Origin: Auriscalpium vulgare
Lineage: Eukaryota; Basidiomycota; Agaricomycetes; Russulales; Auriscalpiaceae
Direction of reading: 5' to 3'
DNA length: 64,000 nt
Assembly (NCBI GenBank): GCA_019915015.1
Contig: JAHBBC010000001.1
Location: 3,906,001-3,970,000 of the forward strand
In this document: positions 47,137 through 58,734 of the stretch, one piece after another
Position numbering within the stretch: position 1 is the first letter of the stretch
How the letters are laid out: the number at the start of each line of letters is the position of its first letter
Translations under genes and position numbers: made by a program
Notes under the pieces: model-generated
The model's database searches: none
Told to the model about the DNA's origin: nothing
Seen by the model: the letters and a program-made list of their open reading frames with translations, nothing else

Positions 47137-47167
47137 ATCATACCCCTGCATGAGTTACGGGGGTCCT
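47137..47167 (-). repeat. Right terminal inverted repeat
   Basis: 31 bp; its reverse complement begins AGGACCCCCGTAACTCA and ends AGGGGTATGAT. Confidence 0.88.
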
Positions 47168-47175
47168 GCAGAGCA
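47168..47175. repeat. Target-site duplication, right
   Basis: GCAGAGCA, identical to 40320-40327. Confidence 0.85.
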
Positions 47176-49706
47176 GCAGAGCAAAATCACCTGGATCGAT
47201 GGGAACGGATCTGAACCCCTCAATGTCTGCCCTCTCCCTAAGACCTGGACGTACCCTTCAGCGGCCACATGGAGACTGGAAGCCATCATCATCAGAATTC
47301 CGTAAGGTTTAATGAAATTCGCCCAGAAGTGCGTCGGCCCTGCGACGCGATCCTTTCTGCGGCTGGCGAGGAGCGCGGACCGTGAGCGAGACGGCGATGT
47401 GCATATGAGTAGGCGGGGCTGATGACGGCGTGTCCGTACACTTGTATTGAGACGCGTCCCGGGAGGGTCGAGCGGATCGCCACGCTCTGGTCGTTGATTC
47501 TCACACGCAGCAGCTCGCCTGGGGGCCGAGCGTGTCGAGGAAGGCGAGGACGCCGTAAGAGCGAAAAGACCGAGTCGAGTGTGAAAGAGAGAGTCCGTGT
47601 CGGCCAATGCCAGCCTCGCCTCCGCGCGGCCGTTCAATGTCGCTGACGTAAAGTTGTTCAAACCCCGGTCCTCCCCAACGGGTCGCCGCGCACATAAAAA
47701 ATATATTCTCTGCTTCGCCCCGCTGGACCAGGATAGGACAGGATCCAGTCTTGGTTCGCGAGACCGTTCAAGACAACGCGTCCTCGTCGCTTCGTTCTCA
47801 GGCAGGTACGGACGCCTCGTTTGCCCTCGCCGCCTTGATCTGCACAGCGCTCTGGCCCATCCCCGCGCGTCCCCCTCCGTGCGTTTCACCCGTCGTCGCA
47901 TTCAAATGATGGACACTCGCCCGCCTGCCTCGTTGCGACAGCGGCCAATTTTTTCGACCAACGTCATCACAACGGTCTCCCCCTTGTGCGTCGCTCTGGG
48001 CAAGCCAAGATCTGCCGTTTCCGCAACCTTTGCTACGCATCCGGAAGCTTCGATATATCATTGCGCGCTTTGACGGGGGCGCCACGACGTGCACACGGAT
48101 CCTGCGGTGATAAGCAGGCCTTGTTCACACAACGCCAGAGCCCCTTGTTCCCCGGCGATTTGCAGGTGGGCTTGACCTTCCAGCTCGGGATACACCCCCG
48201 CAACCATAAGTACATCTCCAACGGTTCCGCCAATTGCGTCTCTGCCCTGATCTTCACCGTGCCCCTTGAACGGCCTCCACGCGCACAAGGCCCTGTCACT
48301 CTTCTGTGTTGAAGAAAGATCAGTTTCGCCGGGTGCAAATTGCACAAGGGGCGTCTGTGGCTCAGGACCCAATGCGTACCCACACAAACTGTACGTCTGA
48401 CCCGGACTGGACGCGCCCGCTCCGTTGCCTTTCCGGTACGTCCTGCGTGTTCTTTCCAGCACTTTCTCTTTCCATCTCATTCGTCGCGCTGACTGTCTTC
48501 TACAGGTGGCGCTACCCTGCCATTGGATGCTGCCGACAGGAGGATCCGGCATTGATAGGGGCCGCGCTTTTTACTCGCCCCCACGAGCTTCCGCCGGGCT
48601 GGGAATATAAAGGCTTTTAAGGTGGTAGCATCTTAGCCTTCGGCCGACCGTGTATGTAAGTGTGCCGCAGCCTAGCGCCTGCGCGGTAGGGGGGTGTACT
48701 AGGCGCTGGTATTTCCAGACGCCACTGCGCCTTCCCGCTTTCGTGTTCGTGGGGCGAAGGCACGCACAGTGCACCCGGCGCACTCCCACAGTACTCACAG
48801 GAGTCATTGTCCGGCGCGCCTGGGTGCTCCCGCAGCCCCGGACACATCTGTCCCAGGCTAAAACGTCATGCACCCCGCCTCATATACCCTCTCACAGCTT
48901 TCACCCCAAATCAGACGACTTTCAACGGCAACGCCGGTCGCCCGACCTCCGCAGGACTGATCCAGCCGTCGCGCTTCGACTTCTGATCACAGCCGTGTCT
49001 CCGACTTCGGATAGCCTCGGTAAGCTGGCGACTGACCGCGGCATTTCCTTCCTGTGCTGACCAGATGACACGCAGCCGCCGCTGACTTCTATCCTTTCCT
49101 CCGGAAGGTCCAGGCACTGCGCAGGTGGCACGTCTATCGCGACGGTTCTGGCGGGGAGTCAAATGATAACGCTGCGAGGCTCTGCGACGTAAAACAAACT
49201 GAGGCTGATGCTTCTCGAAGGCGTAGGTGCCGCCCATATCGCATGCGCGCCTTTGAGTGTGCGTCTGTCTGTCTCCAGGAGGGGTGCAGTCGAGCGAAAT
49301 GGCTGGCTAGGGCTGGGTACGGGTTCTATCTTTAGCTTGCACTTCATTTACGGCGACCGCCTAGCCCATTACCCATTGATTAGACCCCAGAAGACATGCG
49401 TGTCTTCTTGGGCCGCGACTAGGACGATTGCGTTAATTAGGGCGCAGCGTGCGATCAGAGACGGACCCTCGGATCGCACAAGTAGGATCGCCCAGGGTGG
49501 CGCGTCAGCTGAGGCCCATCAGTTCGAGCCCACCCTGCTTGCTCCATTCGTGAAGGCTTTGAGAATTGGGGTCTGCTGTCTATCTTACCAGAGAAAAATA
49601 CCGGGTAGTGTCCAGGCCCGGGCCGACGATCGAATGCCGGAAGGCAGCGCACGTAGATAATTGCCAGATGATGTGTGTTACTCAGTAGTACAGCCATGGC
49701 GTAGGC
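47176..49706. other. 2.5-kb gap, no gene settled
   Basis: Long frames exist on both strands. A minus-strand stretch at 47292-47640 reads protein-like (RVRINDQSVAIRSTLPGRV) but has no start or partner exons. A TATA-like ATAAAAAATATATT lies at about 47695 on the plus strand. Nothing is convincing enough to call. Confidence 0.35.
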
Positions 49707-50550
49707 CTAGAAGCCCTTGCCGTACCCGCCCTTCTCGTAGAACTCTTCGATGCGGGCGACGATGCTCGCGAGCGCGCCGAGCCACCTGGAGAGCTCCTCG
49801 TCGACCTTCTCCTGCGTCGCGGGCGGGCCACCGCTCGGATCCGCCTTTAGCTTGTCGAAAAGGACAGCGCGGTACGGGCACGCCTTGAGCGCGACCTGGG
49901 GACCCATGGCGCGGTCAGCTAAGGTTCGGGGGTGACCTTGGCGGCGGACGCACCGCAAACACGCCCTTGACGACAAAGTTGTGGAACTTCTTGAGGGTCA
50001 CTTCGTATGATTTCGCAAACGCGGCAGAGAGCTCCTCGCTCGCATTGGCCTGCGCGTTCTGGAGGGCCTTGCACGTGAAGGAGAGCCCACGCAGGAGCCA
50101 GAGCAGGCCCTCGGTCGCTGTGCGCTTCTTCTCGCCCTTCTCGTTCACGACGAGCTTTTCGAGGGTATCGGACAACTTGGGCGCAGCGTCGTATCGGGCC
50201 CGGACTTTCTGTGAATTGTCGGAGAACGTGAGGATGCGCGAGCCCGACTTGTGAAGGGGGTGCCCGTACCGTGATGTTGCCGCGCAGGTCGGATTGGACG
50301 ACACTGAATGCCGCAGAACCCAGAAGATCTGGTCAAGGGCACACGGTGAGGCCGCGAAGGCACTCTGGGCAGAGTGTGGACGTACCAAAGAGCCCCACGA
50401 GACCATCTGCCGCTTTGAGGAATGCCAGCGTGTCGACGCCTGCGTCGGTGATCGGGACATCTGCGAAAGACTATTTTGGGGGACGTCAGAAGACGGCAGG
50501 GGCGAGGCGAGACAGCGGCGTACGGTGACAGACTCGAGATAGGGCGCCAT
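49707..50550 (-). CDS. Glycolipid transfer protein (GLTP/HET-C2 family)
   Basis: Cytosolic carrier of glycosphingolipids between membranes. Exons 50550-50524, 50470-50386, 50328-50270, 50208-49954 and 49895-49707 give 204 residues, the usual length. The sugar-headgroup recognition residues are visible in SDLRGNITK (Asp, Asn, Lys), the stacking tryptophan in LLWLLRGLSF, and the histidine in KKFHNFVVKGVFA. The C-terminal YEKGGYGKGF is typical. In Podospora the homologue HET-C2 takes part in heterokaryon incompatibility, so a self-recognition role is possible but not implied here. Confidence 0.93.
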
Positions 50551-50747
50551 GGAAGACTCGGTGTGGGACAGGTGGGCGATGGATGGGGTGTAAACTGTGT
50601 TGCTGCTGCGCGCAGGACAGGATCAGTGATGGGTGGCGAGCCCATCTAATCTTATCTCTGCATTTGTCACTCCGTCCCCTGTTCGCTTGCGGCTCTCTTA
50701 CGCGCAGCATCATCTATCTAAACTCAGGCCACGCCGTCCTCGCCGCC
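50551..50747. promoter_or_regulatory. Divergent promoter, GLTP and fRMsr
   Basis: 197 bp between start codons on opposite strands. No clear TATA box. Confidence 0.4.
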
Positions 50748-51516
50748 ATGCATCATTCAGACACCTCGCTCGTCCCGGACAGCATCCAGACCAAGGCAGA
50801 CTTCTGGCGTCACGTACACGGACAGCTGGCGTCTCTTCTGGAAGGCCAGCGCGACTGGGTGCCTACCACTATACACTCGCCGGCCCTACGCTGATTTCCG
50901 CCTCCTGTGTCCATTTGTACTAGGTCACAAACCTTGCGAACGCCTCCTCGCTCGTGTACAACGCGCTGCTCGCCTTCCCCGCCTTCGGGAACGGCAGCTC
51001 GGCGGTCAACTGGTGTGGTGAGCGGCCCATTCAGTCTGAGTCAGCCGTCGTCCGCCATTCGCTGCGCATAGGGTAAATCCGCTCTTTACGTCGCTTACGC
51101 GTTTTCTAGGCTTTTACCTCGATTCCTCCGTCTTCCCTACGCCCAAATTGTCTTCACCGCGCGCGGCGGCCCTTCCAGAAGGCCAGCACCGCCTCCTTCT
51201 AGGCCCGTTCTGCGGCAAGCCGGCGTGCCAGTTCATTAATACCACCCCCGGCAAGGCGCGCGGCGTGTGTGCGGACGCCTTCCTCGCGCGCAGGACGGTG
51301 CGCGTGTCCGACGTGAACGCGTACCCCGGACACATCGCGTGCGACGGCGAGACGAACAGCGAGATTGTCGTGCCCCTCGTGCTGCAGGGGGGCGGCAGCG
51401 CCGTGCCGCTGGGCGTGCTGGACCTGGACTGTCTCGCGGTGGGCGGGTTCGACGAAGAGGATCAGGTGGGCTTGGCCAGAATCGCGGACTTAGTGGTCGG
51501 GGCGTGTGACTGGTAG
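50748..51516 (+). CDS. Free methionine-(R)-sulfoxide reductase (fRMsr, GAF domain)
   Basis: Reduces free methionine-R-sulfoxide, a repair and stress enzyme of the cytosol. Exons 50748-50858, 50924-51017 and 51110-51516 give 203 residues. The GAF fold starts NLANASSLVYNALL and NWCGFYLD. The cysteines Cys108, Cys122 (ARGVCADAF) and Cys146 (YPGHIACDGETNSEIVVPL) fit the catalytic set; Cys122 to Cys146 has the same 24-residue spacing as the yeast pair. The segment before Cys108 (about residues 74-95) is longer than in yeast and Pro/Ala-rich. It is convergent with the cysteinyl-tRNA synthetase gene, 114 bp away. Confidence 0.92.
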
Positions 51517-51630
51517 GTCACGGCGGCGGCGACTTTGTCGTGCAGAATACAGCGAAGCTTGCTCTCACAGACTGGCAGAATCGCTCTCCTATTCGCCGAC
51601 GCCGCCCCCTCGCCGCCAATACAAACTGTG

Positions 51631-54600
51631 TCATGACGCCTGCTCCTTTTTCCAAGCCAAGTACTCGTCATGCAGCTTCTTCTGCGCCGCCCACTCTTTC
51701 TGAGCCTTCTTGCCCTGGTTTTTACTCAATTCCTTGCCCGTTCCGTCCGTGAGCGGAATGCCCGCGCCGTCCCAGCTGCCATAAGTGTCCTCGGGGACGT
51801 TAGGGGGCCTGAACAGCTCCTCGGGCGGGACGCGACCCTTCTCGAGTTTCTGCTGCCGTTTCTGTCGCTCGGCCTCGACGGCTGCGGCCTTTTTCGCCGC
51901 CTTCGCCTCTGCCTGCGCCCGCTTCTCGTCACGGGCCCTGACGAGCTCCGCCGGGGGCACGAGCTTCACGAGAGCCTTGCCGTCTAAGTCACGGCAAACA
52001 TACAAGCTGTCTGTCAGATGACGTATGCAACGGTCGGCCTTGTGCTCACCCTCCTGGTCGTCTAGGGCGACACCCAACGGGACCAAGTCTACATCGCGTA
52101 GCTTGTCCGACAGCGCCAAGATTTCTTTGGCCGCCCCATCTCCTTTGGAGACCGCGAGCGAGCGGACGCCGTCTCTGAACGAGGACAGTGCCCGGAGATA
52201 CGGCATGAGCAGCTCGTCGCGCTACGTACGGTGGCCGTTAGAAACGAAACGCGGACGCATCAGACCGTTCATTAAGCGGAGCGGCACTCACGTTTACGGC
52301 AGCGTGCCCATCTATCTGCTCTTGGCCCCAGCCGACCTCCAACGACGACTCGCCCTCTCCCAAGCCGAACATCCGCAGCATGCTTCCCACCCACCGCGCA
52401 ATCCGCTCGACCACGCCGACGTTCAGGTCCTTCCCACGCGCATTGATATAGACGTTCGTGCGAGAGACGAGCTCGCGCAGCGTGTCCAGGGCGGCCGGCG
52501 TGTTGAATGAGTCGCACAATGCGGCGCGGAACGACCGCTGTGCCTCGTGCAACCTGAACGGCGTAGTGTATTGGGACCTTGCATGCGTGAATGTGCGAAG
52601 CAGGCATGACGTACACTTCCGTAAGCGCCAGCTCGGCGCCCTCGTATCCATGCTTTGCATCCAGTCGAGGACCGTCTGCGCGCGCTTGATTGATCAGAGC
52701 CTTCGCATTGGCGAAGAAATTCTATGTGTGGAGGAAAAAAACGATCAGCCATTGTAAATTGCGGAAAGCACGGAATTGTAAACGTGTGGACGCACGTTGA
52801 GGGTCGACTCAATGTTCTTCACCTCGCCTGTCATTAGACTCTCGGAGAAATCGACTTTCGCGTTCCACGACTGTGTCAGGAAGGCAAGCCGTAATTGTCT
52901 CGCCGAGTACCGCGACAAAATTTCCTGCGCGCGCGCGACGCCACCCACATGAAGCAGCGCCACGAAAATGATATGCGCAGAGGCAAACCCAGTCAGTGAA
53001 TTGTCCGTGCCGTCAGACACGCCTCCGAAGCGGAAGCGATGCGCGCACTCACATCGATCGTGATGAAATTCTTGAGCGATTTGCTCATCTTCAAGCCTTC
53101 GATGTGCAGGTGGCCGGTGTGCAGGAAATAGTTTACCCATGCGCCGCACTCGTGATACGCCTGCGCCGTAACGCGTCTGAATGAGCACACACACTACACT
53201 CGGGTCCCTGGTGCGCGCGCGCGGCGCTCACCTCTGATTGGGCCATCTCGTTGTCGTGATGTGGGAATGCGAGGTCGATTCCGCCAGAGTGGATGTCCAT
53301 GTTGTCGCCGAAGACGGCGGACGCCATCACGGAGCACTCGATATGCCACCCGGGCCGCCCAGCGCCCCATGGCGAGGGCCAAGAAGGCTCCCCCGGCTTC
53401 GACGCCTTCCACAGCGCGAAGTCGGATGCCGCGCGCCTGCTGGAGCCGCTCGACAGCGCACCTGCGGGCCCCGCGCTGCATCAGCATACACGGCGCATCC
53501 CCACTCCCCGCCACGCACCTTCGCCCTCCTCCAGCAGCTCCCGGTTGCCCTTGCTCCACGGCTCGAGCTTGGCGTACTCGTGCAGGTCCGCCTTGTCGAA
53601 CGCGCGCGTGTCGAAGTAGATGCTCCCCTCGTGCTCGTACGCGTACCCGTTCTGCACGATGCGCGCGACAAAGTCGACGATCTCGGGCACGTACTCGGTC
53701 ACGCGTGTGAGCGTGTCCGGCTCGCGCACGCGCAGGCGCGCCATGTCCTCGAAGAACTTGCCCTCCCAGTACGCGGCCAGGGCCCGCGAGATGGAAGGAT
53801 CTGTCACGCCCGCGCCGTACTGCGATGACGGTCAGAAGGCACTTGGTGGGTATGATGGACGGGCGCACCTTGTCGTCCAAGGATAGCGATAATACGTCCG
53901 TTGCTTCGTCGACGAGCCTGTGGGCATGGTGCTCATCATGCGATCCTGATGCTAGCAGCTCTTGGGAGGTTGCCAGCGCAGTGTGGGTTCGGGCCTGGAT
54001 AGAAGGAGGTGAGGATGGGTTCTATGATCCAATATCACGGCGGACAGACCGCAGCACTGAAATGCATCTCAAACTTCTCGTCCCTCTTCAGCCCCTCCGC
54101 CTTCCACGACTTGTCCTGGAACTTCTGGGCAAGCGCCGCCCACGCGTCCCATTCTGTCCCGGGTGCGGGTCTGTCGCTTTCAGCGAGCCCCTTGCCGACC
54201 TTGGAGCGCACGTAGGACTCCCAGGCTGCCCGAACCTCATTCACCAGATCTGGCGACAAAGCCCGGGTTTCACCGCGATACTTCTTCACCAAGTGATTCT
54301 GACGGGCTCTCAGAATGATCTGTGCGGCGACATTGAGCAATGATCATCTGTGCATTGCTCGCGGCGCACCTTGTCGTCGATGTCGGTGATGTTCATGACA
54401 AAGTGCACATCATAACCGAAGTAGTCTGACATGATCCTGCGCAGCACATCCTGAGTTACGTAGTTTCTTTCATCAAGAAAGCATCAGCGCATCTGCAGTA
54501 GTCAAGGCGGTGGAGCAGCTTCGCACCTGGCATGGCCCATATGTGATGCATCATAGACGGTGGGACCGCAGTTGTACCACTTTATGTGGCGCCCATCGCG

Positions 54601-54890
54601 CGGGACAAACTCATTCTGAAGCGAGGATGAGATAAGACACGTCGTGCGATCTCAGCACGACAGACTTTGGTCCTTGTGAGAGTGTTGTAGACCTTGAGCA
54701 CCGGCTCGGGAGCCTGGTTGGTTGGCGTCGCCCATGGTGGTTGTGTGGCCATTCCGCGGCGCTGGAGAGGATGGCACAGAGGGTGGTATAGAGCAAAGAC
54801 TGTGAGTCTGCGGCCTGTGAAGAGCCTGCCAGCAAGCATAAACGTCTGAGCTCGAGTCAAGATCGCGAAGGCGAGACGCGGCACGTGCAC
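51631..54890 (-). CDS. CARS1: Cysteinyl-tRNA synthetase, possibly dual-targeted
   Basis: Class I synthetase charging tRNA-Cys. Exons: start to 54666, 54615-54527, 54466-54370, 54319-54050, 53994-53869, 53819-53519, 53461-53232, 53160-53053, 52924-52796, 52721-52615, 52553-52292, 52221-52050 and 51983-51631. The HIGH motif is HMGHAR, the zinc/cysteine site is [10 protein letters not shown] and [16 protein letters not shown], and KMSKSLKNF is intact. The C-terminal part is the eukaryotic extension, a Lys/Ala/Glu-rich helix and [11 protein letters not shown]. From the ATG at 54752 the protein has 776 residues. Upstream in-frame ATGs at 54839 and 54890 add 29 or 46 residues that are basic and hydrophobic with no acids, like a mitochondrial presequence. 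Two products from one gene are likely. Confidence 0.93.
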
Positions 54891-56316
54891 GAGTTGCCAT
54901 CAGCAAAAGTGACGAAATATTATGGTGTTTATATTGAGTTATACTGATATTGCCATTCAGATAAGGCTAGATAAGATATTCGGGCGCGGCCATTACTGCT
55001 GTCTGAGCAGGGTATATGCACCCGATCTCTTTCACAAACACACAATCATACTGTCTGTATAACTCATGTGTAGTACTGGGACCTGTTGAGCTGGTCCTTT
55101 TTCCAGAATGGAGTCGTCGCTATTTGAAGGGAAGTAATATAACCTCATATAATGTAATATAAGATTCTGGGGGCTTTTGCTGATGGCCACGTTGCACACG
55201 ATCTCATCTTATCTCGTCTTCCCCACCTCAGCTTCAACGTTCAACGTCGCGTTCAACCGACGCCGCTGCCAGCTGTCAAACTGGCCCACCAAGCTCGCCG
55301 CATCTGCGGCGTCCTCGGATTCTGTCCCAGCGCCATCTTACAGCATATACAGCCTTCTCTCACTTGTGCGCGCGTGCTCGCTGCCTTCCTAGGCCTGATA
55401 ACCTCTTCAGCGACCGCGGTTCTCGCGGGGATCACGCATGAATCTTTCCTCGAACCGTCCATCTGGGCAGATACCTGATATCATGGCGCTGGGCCGATGT
55501 TCGCATCTCCGGGTGCTTGAATCTCCACGCCCGCAGATCCAGCGCGATCGCCAGGACTCTTGGCTCTGCGGAAGGGCTGCAGCTCGGTGGCAATACGCGT
55601 CGGAGAGAAGGCTGCATGGGTGGCCGGGTCGCTGCACAGGCAGACGCCGTGGGTTCGCGGGTGCCCGGGTGTTCACACCAGCGGGCCCAGCATCGGGCGT
55701 GCAGCTTCCCATGGTGCTGATGTCGGTATGATGGATCTGTCTCTTCTTTGACATCGCATTTCCGCGTCGTGCGCCTGTGTGGCCTGGCCGCCCCCGGCCG
55801 GGCGGTCGTTCGGGAAGCGCGGGCGCCGTATGCTGTGCGCGCGGGCTGCGAGTGCGCGCTCGAGATGCGGCGTCAGCCCGCTGGGAAGCGCGGGGATGCG
55901 GTGATAGCGACGGCTGGTGCGATGCTGGGTTGGACGGGGGGCAGTGGCCGTGGTGGAGGCCGCGATGTGTGGTTGATTGATCCTGCCGAGGCGAGGAGAT
56001 GTTGATGAGCGATGCGCCACAGAATAAACGTATAGAGGGAGCGATTCACACGTCCGTCAGCGAGTCTTGGAACGCTATGCTGCCTGCCTTTGTTAGCCAG
56101 CCCGCTGTCCGCGCGCGCCTGTCCTGCCCAATCACGCCCCCGCCCCTTGCGCGCTTCCCTGCTTATCGTAAACGCCTCGACACACGTACTTATACTACGC
56201 CTCATCATGTCCGCCTCCTCCGTCCTTCTCAGCACCGTCGCACCCGCCCCTTCCCCTTCCCCCCCTCCACCACCGCCGCCGCACACACAGCCAGCGACAC
56301 ATCCCCGCCCCCCGCC
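54891..56316. other. 1.4-kb gap, no gene seen
   Basis: The first 300 bp are AT-rich with repeats of ATATAATGTAATATAAG type near 55140. The rest has frames on both strands without protein character. The last 300 bp are the C-rich 5' leader of WOPR copy B. Confidence 0.4.
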
Positions 56317-57516
56317 ATGCAACGCGCGACCTGCACCGACATCCGCATTCGCTCCGTCGCAGATGCCCAGGTCGTCTTCTTCGCCGTCTCCAAGGGCATC
56401 CTCCCCATCGTCTCCCGCCGCCTCGACAGCGAGGAGCGCCGCTCCATCCGCTCCGGCTCCGTCTACGTCTGGGAGGAGCGCGGCCCCGACGCAGAGGCCA
56501 CCGGCGTGCGTCGCCCCCGCCCTTTCCGCGCGCGCTCCGGCCTGACCTCTCTAATTACGCAGCTCGGGATCGAACGATGGACCGACGGCATCCGCTGGGG
56601 CCCGTCCCGCGTCAAGTGAGTCGCCGCTCCACCACCCCGCCCGCCCGCCCCCGTGCTGACCGCGCGCGCGCCGCAGAGACGAGTTTCTGTTCTACAACGA
56701 GCGCGAGCTCGACATGGAGCTCGACGTGATCGGCCACCCGTGCGTGCTCGCTCCCCATCGCGTCCGGCCCCCGTCGGAGGGCCCGTTGCGCCCTGCGGGT
56801 GCCTGTCGCGCCGCGTAACGCTCGTCTGACGCCGCATATGTATTCAGGTTCAGCCTCCATCTGCCGCCAGGGTCCTACTACGGGCGCCCGCGGGAGCGTC
56901 TCGTAAAGCAGACCTACTCGGTGTTCATCGACACCCCGCGCGGCCGGCGCAAATGGCACCTCAGTGCGTCCGCCCCTCCCCTCCCCCCCTCCCACCCGCC
57001 TCCCTACGTACCCGCCCTTCTTCTCCCCACGTACCGCGTCTTGTCCTCCACGTACCGCGCGCGGCGGCTGACCGGTCTCCCGCAGTCGCGTACTTCACGC
57101 AGGAGACGATCGACACCCTGTTCGCGGTCGACGACTTCCCCGCGCTCGCGTGCCTGCACGTCCCGCCGGGCCGCTTCCGCAGCGCGCGCGGGCCCAAGAA
57201 CCCGCGCGCGCAGCGCGAGCCGCCGCCGCCGCCGCTCCCGCCCACGGAGCCCACCACCGTCACCGTCGTCGCCGTGCGCCCGCACCCCCTCTCGCACCCC
57301 ACCCCCATGCCCATGCCCGCGTCCGAGTCGCCGCCCATGCACCCCGGCCCGTCGCCGACGCTGAGCGGGAGCGGGAGCGTGGGGGGCGGGGCGCGGTTTG
57401 CGCGGACGCCGGACGGCGCGCAGGTGCTCGCGCCGCTCGCGTGGCTCGAGACGAGGTCCATCCCGCGGCGGCACCCCACTGACGACCGCGTGCTGCGCTC
57501 GTTCACCGTGTCGTGA
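56317..57516 (+). CDS. WOPR-domain transcription regulator (Gti1/Pac2 family), copy B
   Basis: Exons 56317-56505, 56563-56615, 56677-56739, 56848-56963 and 57086-57516 give 283 residues. WOPRa: MQRATCTDIRIRSVADAQ, RRLDSEERRS, SGSVYVWEER, GIERWTDGIRWGPSRVKDEF. WOPRb: LVKQTYSVFIDTPRGRRKWHL then AYFTQETIDTL and PPGRF. The splice at KWHL/xAYF is phase 1, exactly as in copies A and C. A C-rich leader precedes the ATG. The tail is Pro/Ser-rich and ends with SIPRRHPTDDRVLRSF, related to the ends of A and C. An upstream ATG at 55999 in another frame looks spurious. Confidence 0.9.
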
Positions 57517-58734
57517 GCGCCGCGCCGCGCCATCTGCCATTGCAAATTCGGGGTCGGAGTCGCGCTGCGCGCGGACGCCCCGCGCCGTCTCCGGAACCAT
57601 GCGTATGTCATACTGTTAGTGCTACTGATACTGATACCGACACCCATCATCATAAATATTGACAGACAGAGATCTACTGCTAGGCTCGTACCTGTAATCA
57701 CGAACACCACTGCATCCTCCTCGCATACTTACTCGCCCCGCGCTACCCTGCCCTGCCCTGCCCTGCCGTGCCCTCGTGTGTGCGCTTCCGTTCAACTGTA
57801 ACGCGCGGGGCTACACGCACCCACTTATCGATACGCGCGGGGCTTCCCCGCATCCGTGTGACTTACGCATCCGCACCCCTTGTACTGTACTGTACTGCGG
57901 TATCGTGCCACGGCAACGGCACATTCATACCCCTTGTAACTTACCCCGCGCGGCCTCCGATCGAGATCGGCAGGATAAATCCAAAAATCAAAATTTAAAA
58001 TTTAAAATTCGGAATTCGGGATTTAAAATCGCATCGCATCGTACGCTGCTCGTACAGAACGATTGTCTTCTGTGCCAAGGTCAGCCACGGAGACTACGCT
58101 GCTCGTATGTAATCGGTGTGCGCGCCTGTGACGCGTCCTGCGCGCTCGTCGGGGCATCATGTAAGGACGCGCGCGCGCATGCGCAGCGGCACCGCTGCGT
58201 ATCGGTACTGCAACTCAGACGACTGTGCGTGGCGCACTCGGAATGCGCGCGGAACGCGGCGGCGCGGGGGTGGCGGCAGGGACACACGTTGCACAGCCAG
58301 CTGCCCCCAGCTAGAAGCTGATCGTCTCGACGGCACGGTGATGTGTGCCCACCCAGCTCGAGTCCGAGTCGGAGCCGCTAGTCAGACCGTGACGCGTAAG
58401 GTGATGTTTTAGTGTTCATTCGGGGCGAGTTGGTCTAGATCTCCGTTGCCGTTGCCGACCGTGCGCGGAAGACAATCGCTCCCGGGCCGCCACGGTGCTA
58501 GTGCTAGTGATACAGGTTCTAGGCAGACGTCGGACGTCGGACGTCTGATTGTGATTTGCTTTTGCGGCACTGATAGATCGACGTCGGCGGGTTGCACCAC
58601 TGACAGCGGCAGTGCGCCCCCGCCCGGTGCCCGCGCGGGTAGCCAAGTATCAGTATGGTGCAGCGGGCCCCTGGCCAGGCGCGTTAATCAATTTATTTCA
58701 ATGAAATGAAAATGAATTGAATTCGCGAGCCTAT
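57517..58734. other. 3' flank of copy B with short simple repeats
   Basis: It holds CCCTG pentamer repeats (about 57750-57772), TGTAC repeats near 57885, and an AT patch of AAATTTAAAA type (57980-58030). No gene is seen. Confidence 0.45.

Larger units (their letters stand above)
40328..47167 (+). mobile_element. 6.84-kb terminal-inverted-repeat DNA transposon, family not identified
   Basis: Ends are inverted repeats: 40328-40359 on the left and 47137-47167 on the right. The first 17 bases, AGGACCCCCGTAACTCA, are identical, and the rest differ by one substitution and one gapped base. Subterminal GGTAGCTAG-like motifs also recur near both ends. An exact 8-bp duplication flanks it. Inside, plus-strand frames give a Ulp1-like cysteine protease, then a zinc-finger/RNase-H-like transposase, then a further C-terminal frame. 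Several frameshifts show the coding part is dead. An 8-bp duplication is known for hAT, P and related superfamilies; the motif set suggests a P-like DDE enzyme but the match is weak. Confidence 0.88.

Noticed and set aside
40328..47167. Assignment of the transposon to KDZ or hAT
   Set aside because: An 8-bp duplication and Ulp1 protease are compatible, but I see neither the KDZ signature residues nor a hAT dimerisation domain, so I left it unassigned.
47155..47901. 248-codon minus-strand frame right of the transposon
   Set aside because: Runs into the transposon's inverted repeat and has Arg/Ser-rich shadow composition.
49441..49540. tRNA-like GTTCGAGCC box
   Set aside because: No acceptor stem or anticodon arm could be paired around it.
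1..54890. Sulfur-metabolism gene cluster (cysteine synthase, GSH1, fRMsr, CARS, Apd1-like)
   Set aside because: The genes are tens of kilobases apart among unrelated housekeeping genes, with no shared promoter motif seen; coincidence is simpler.
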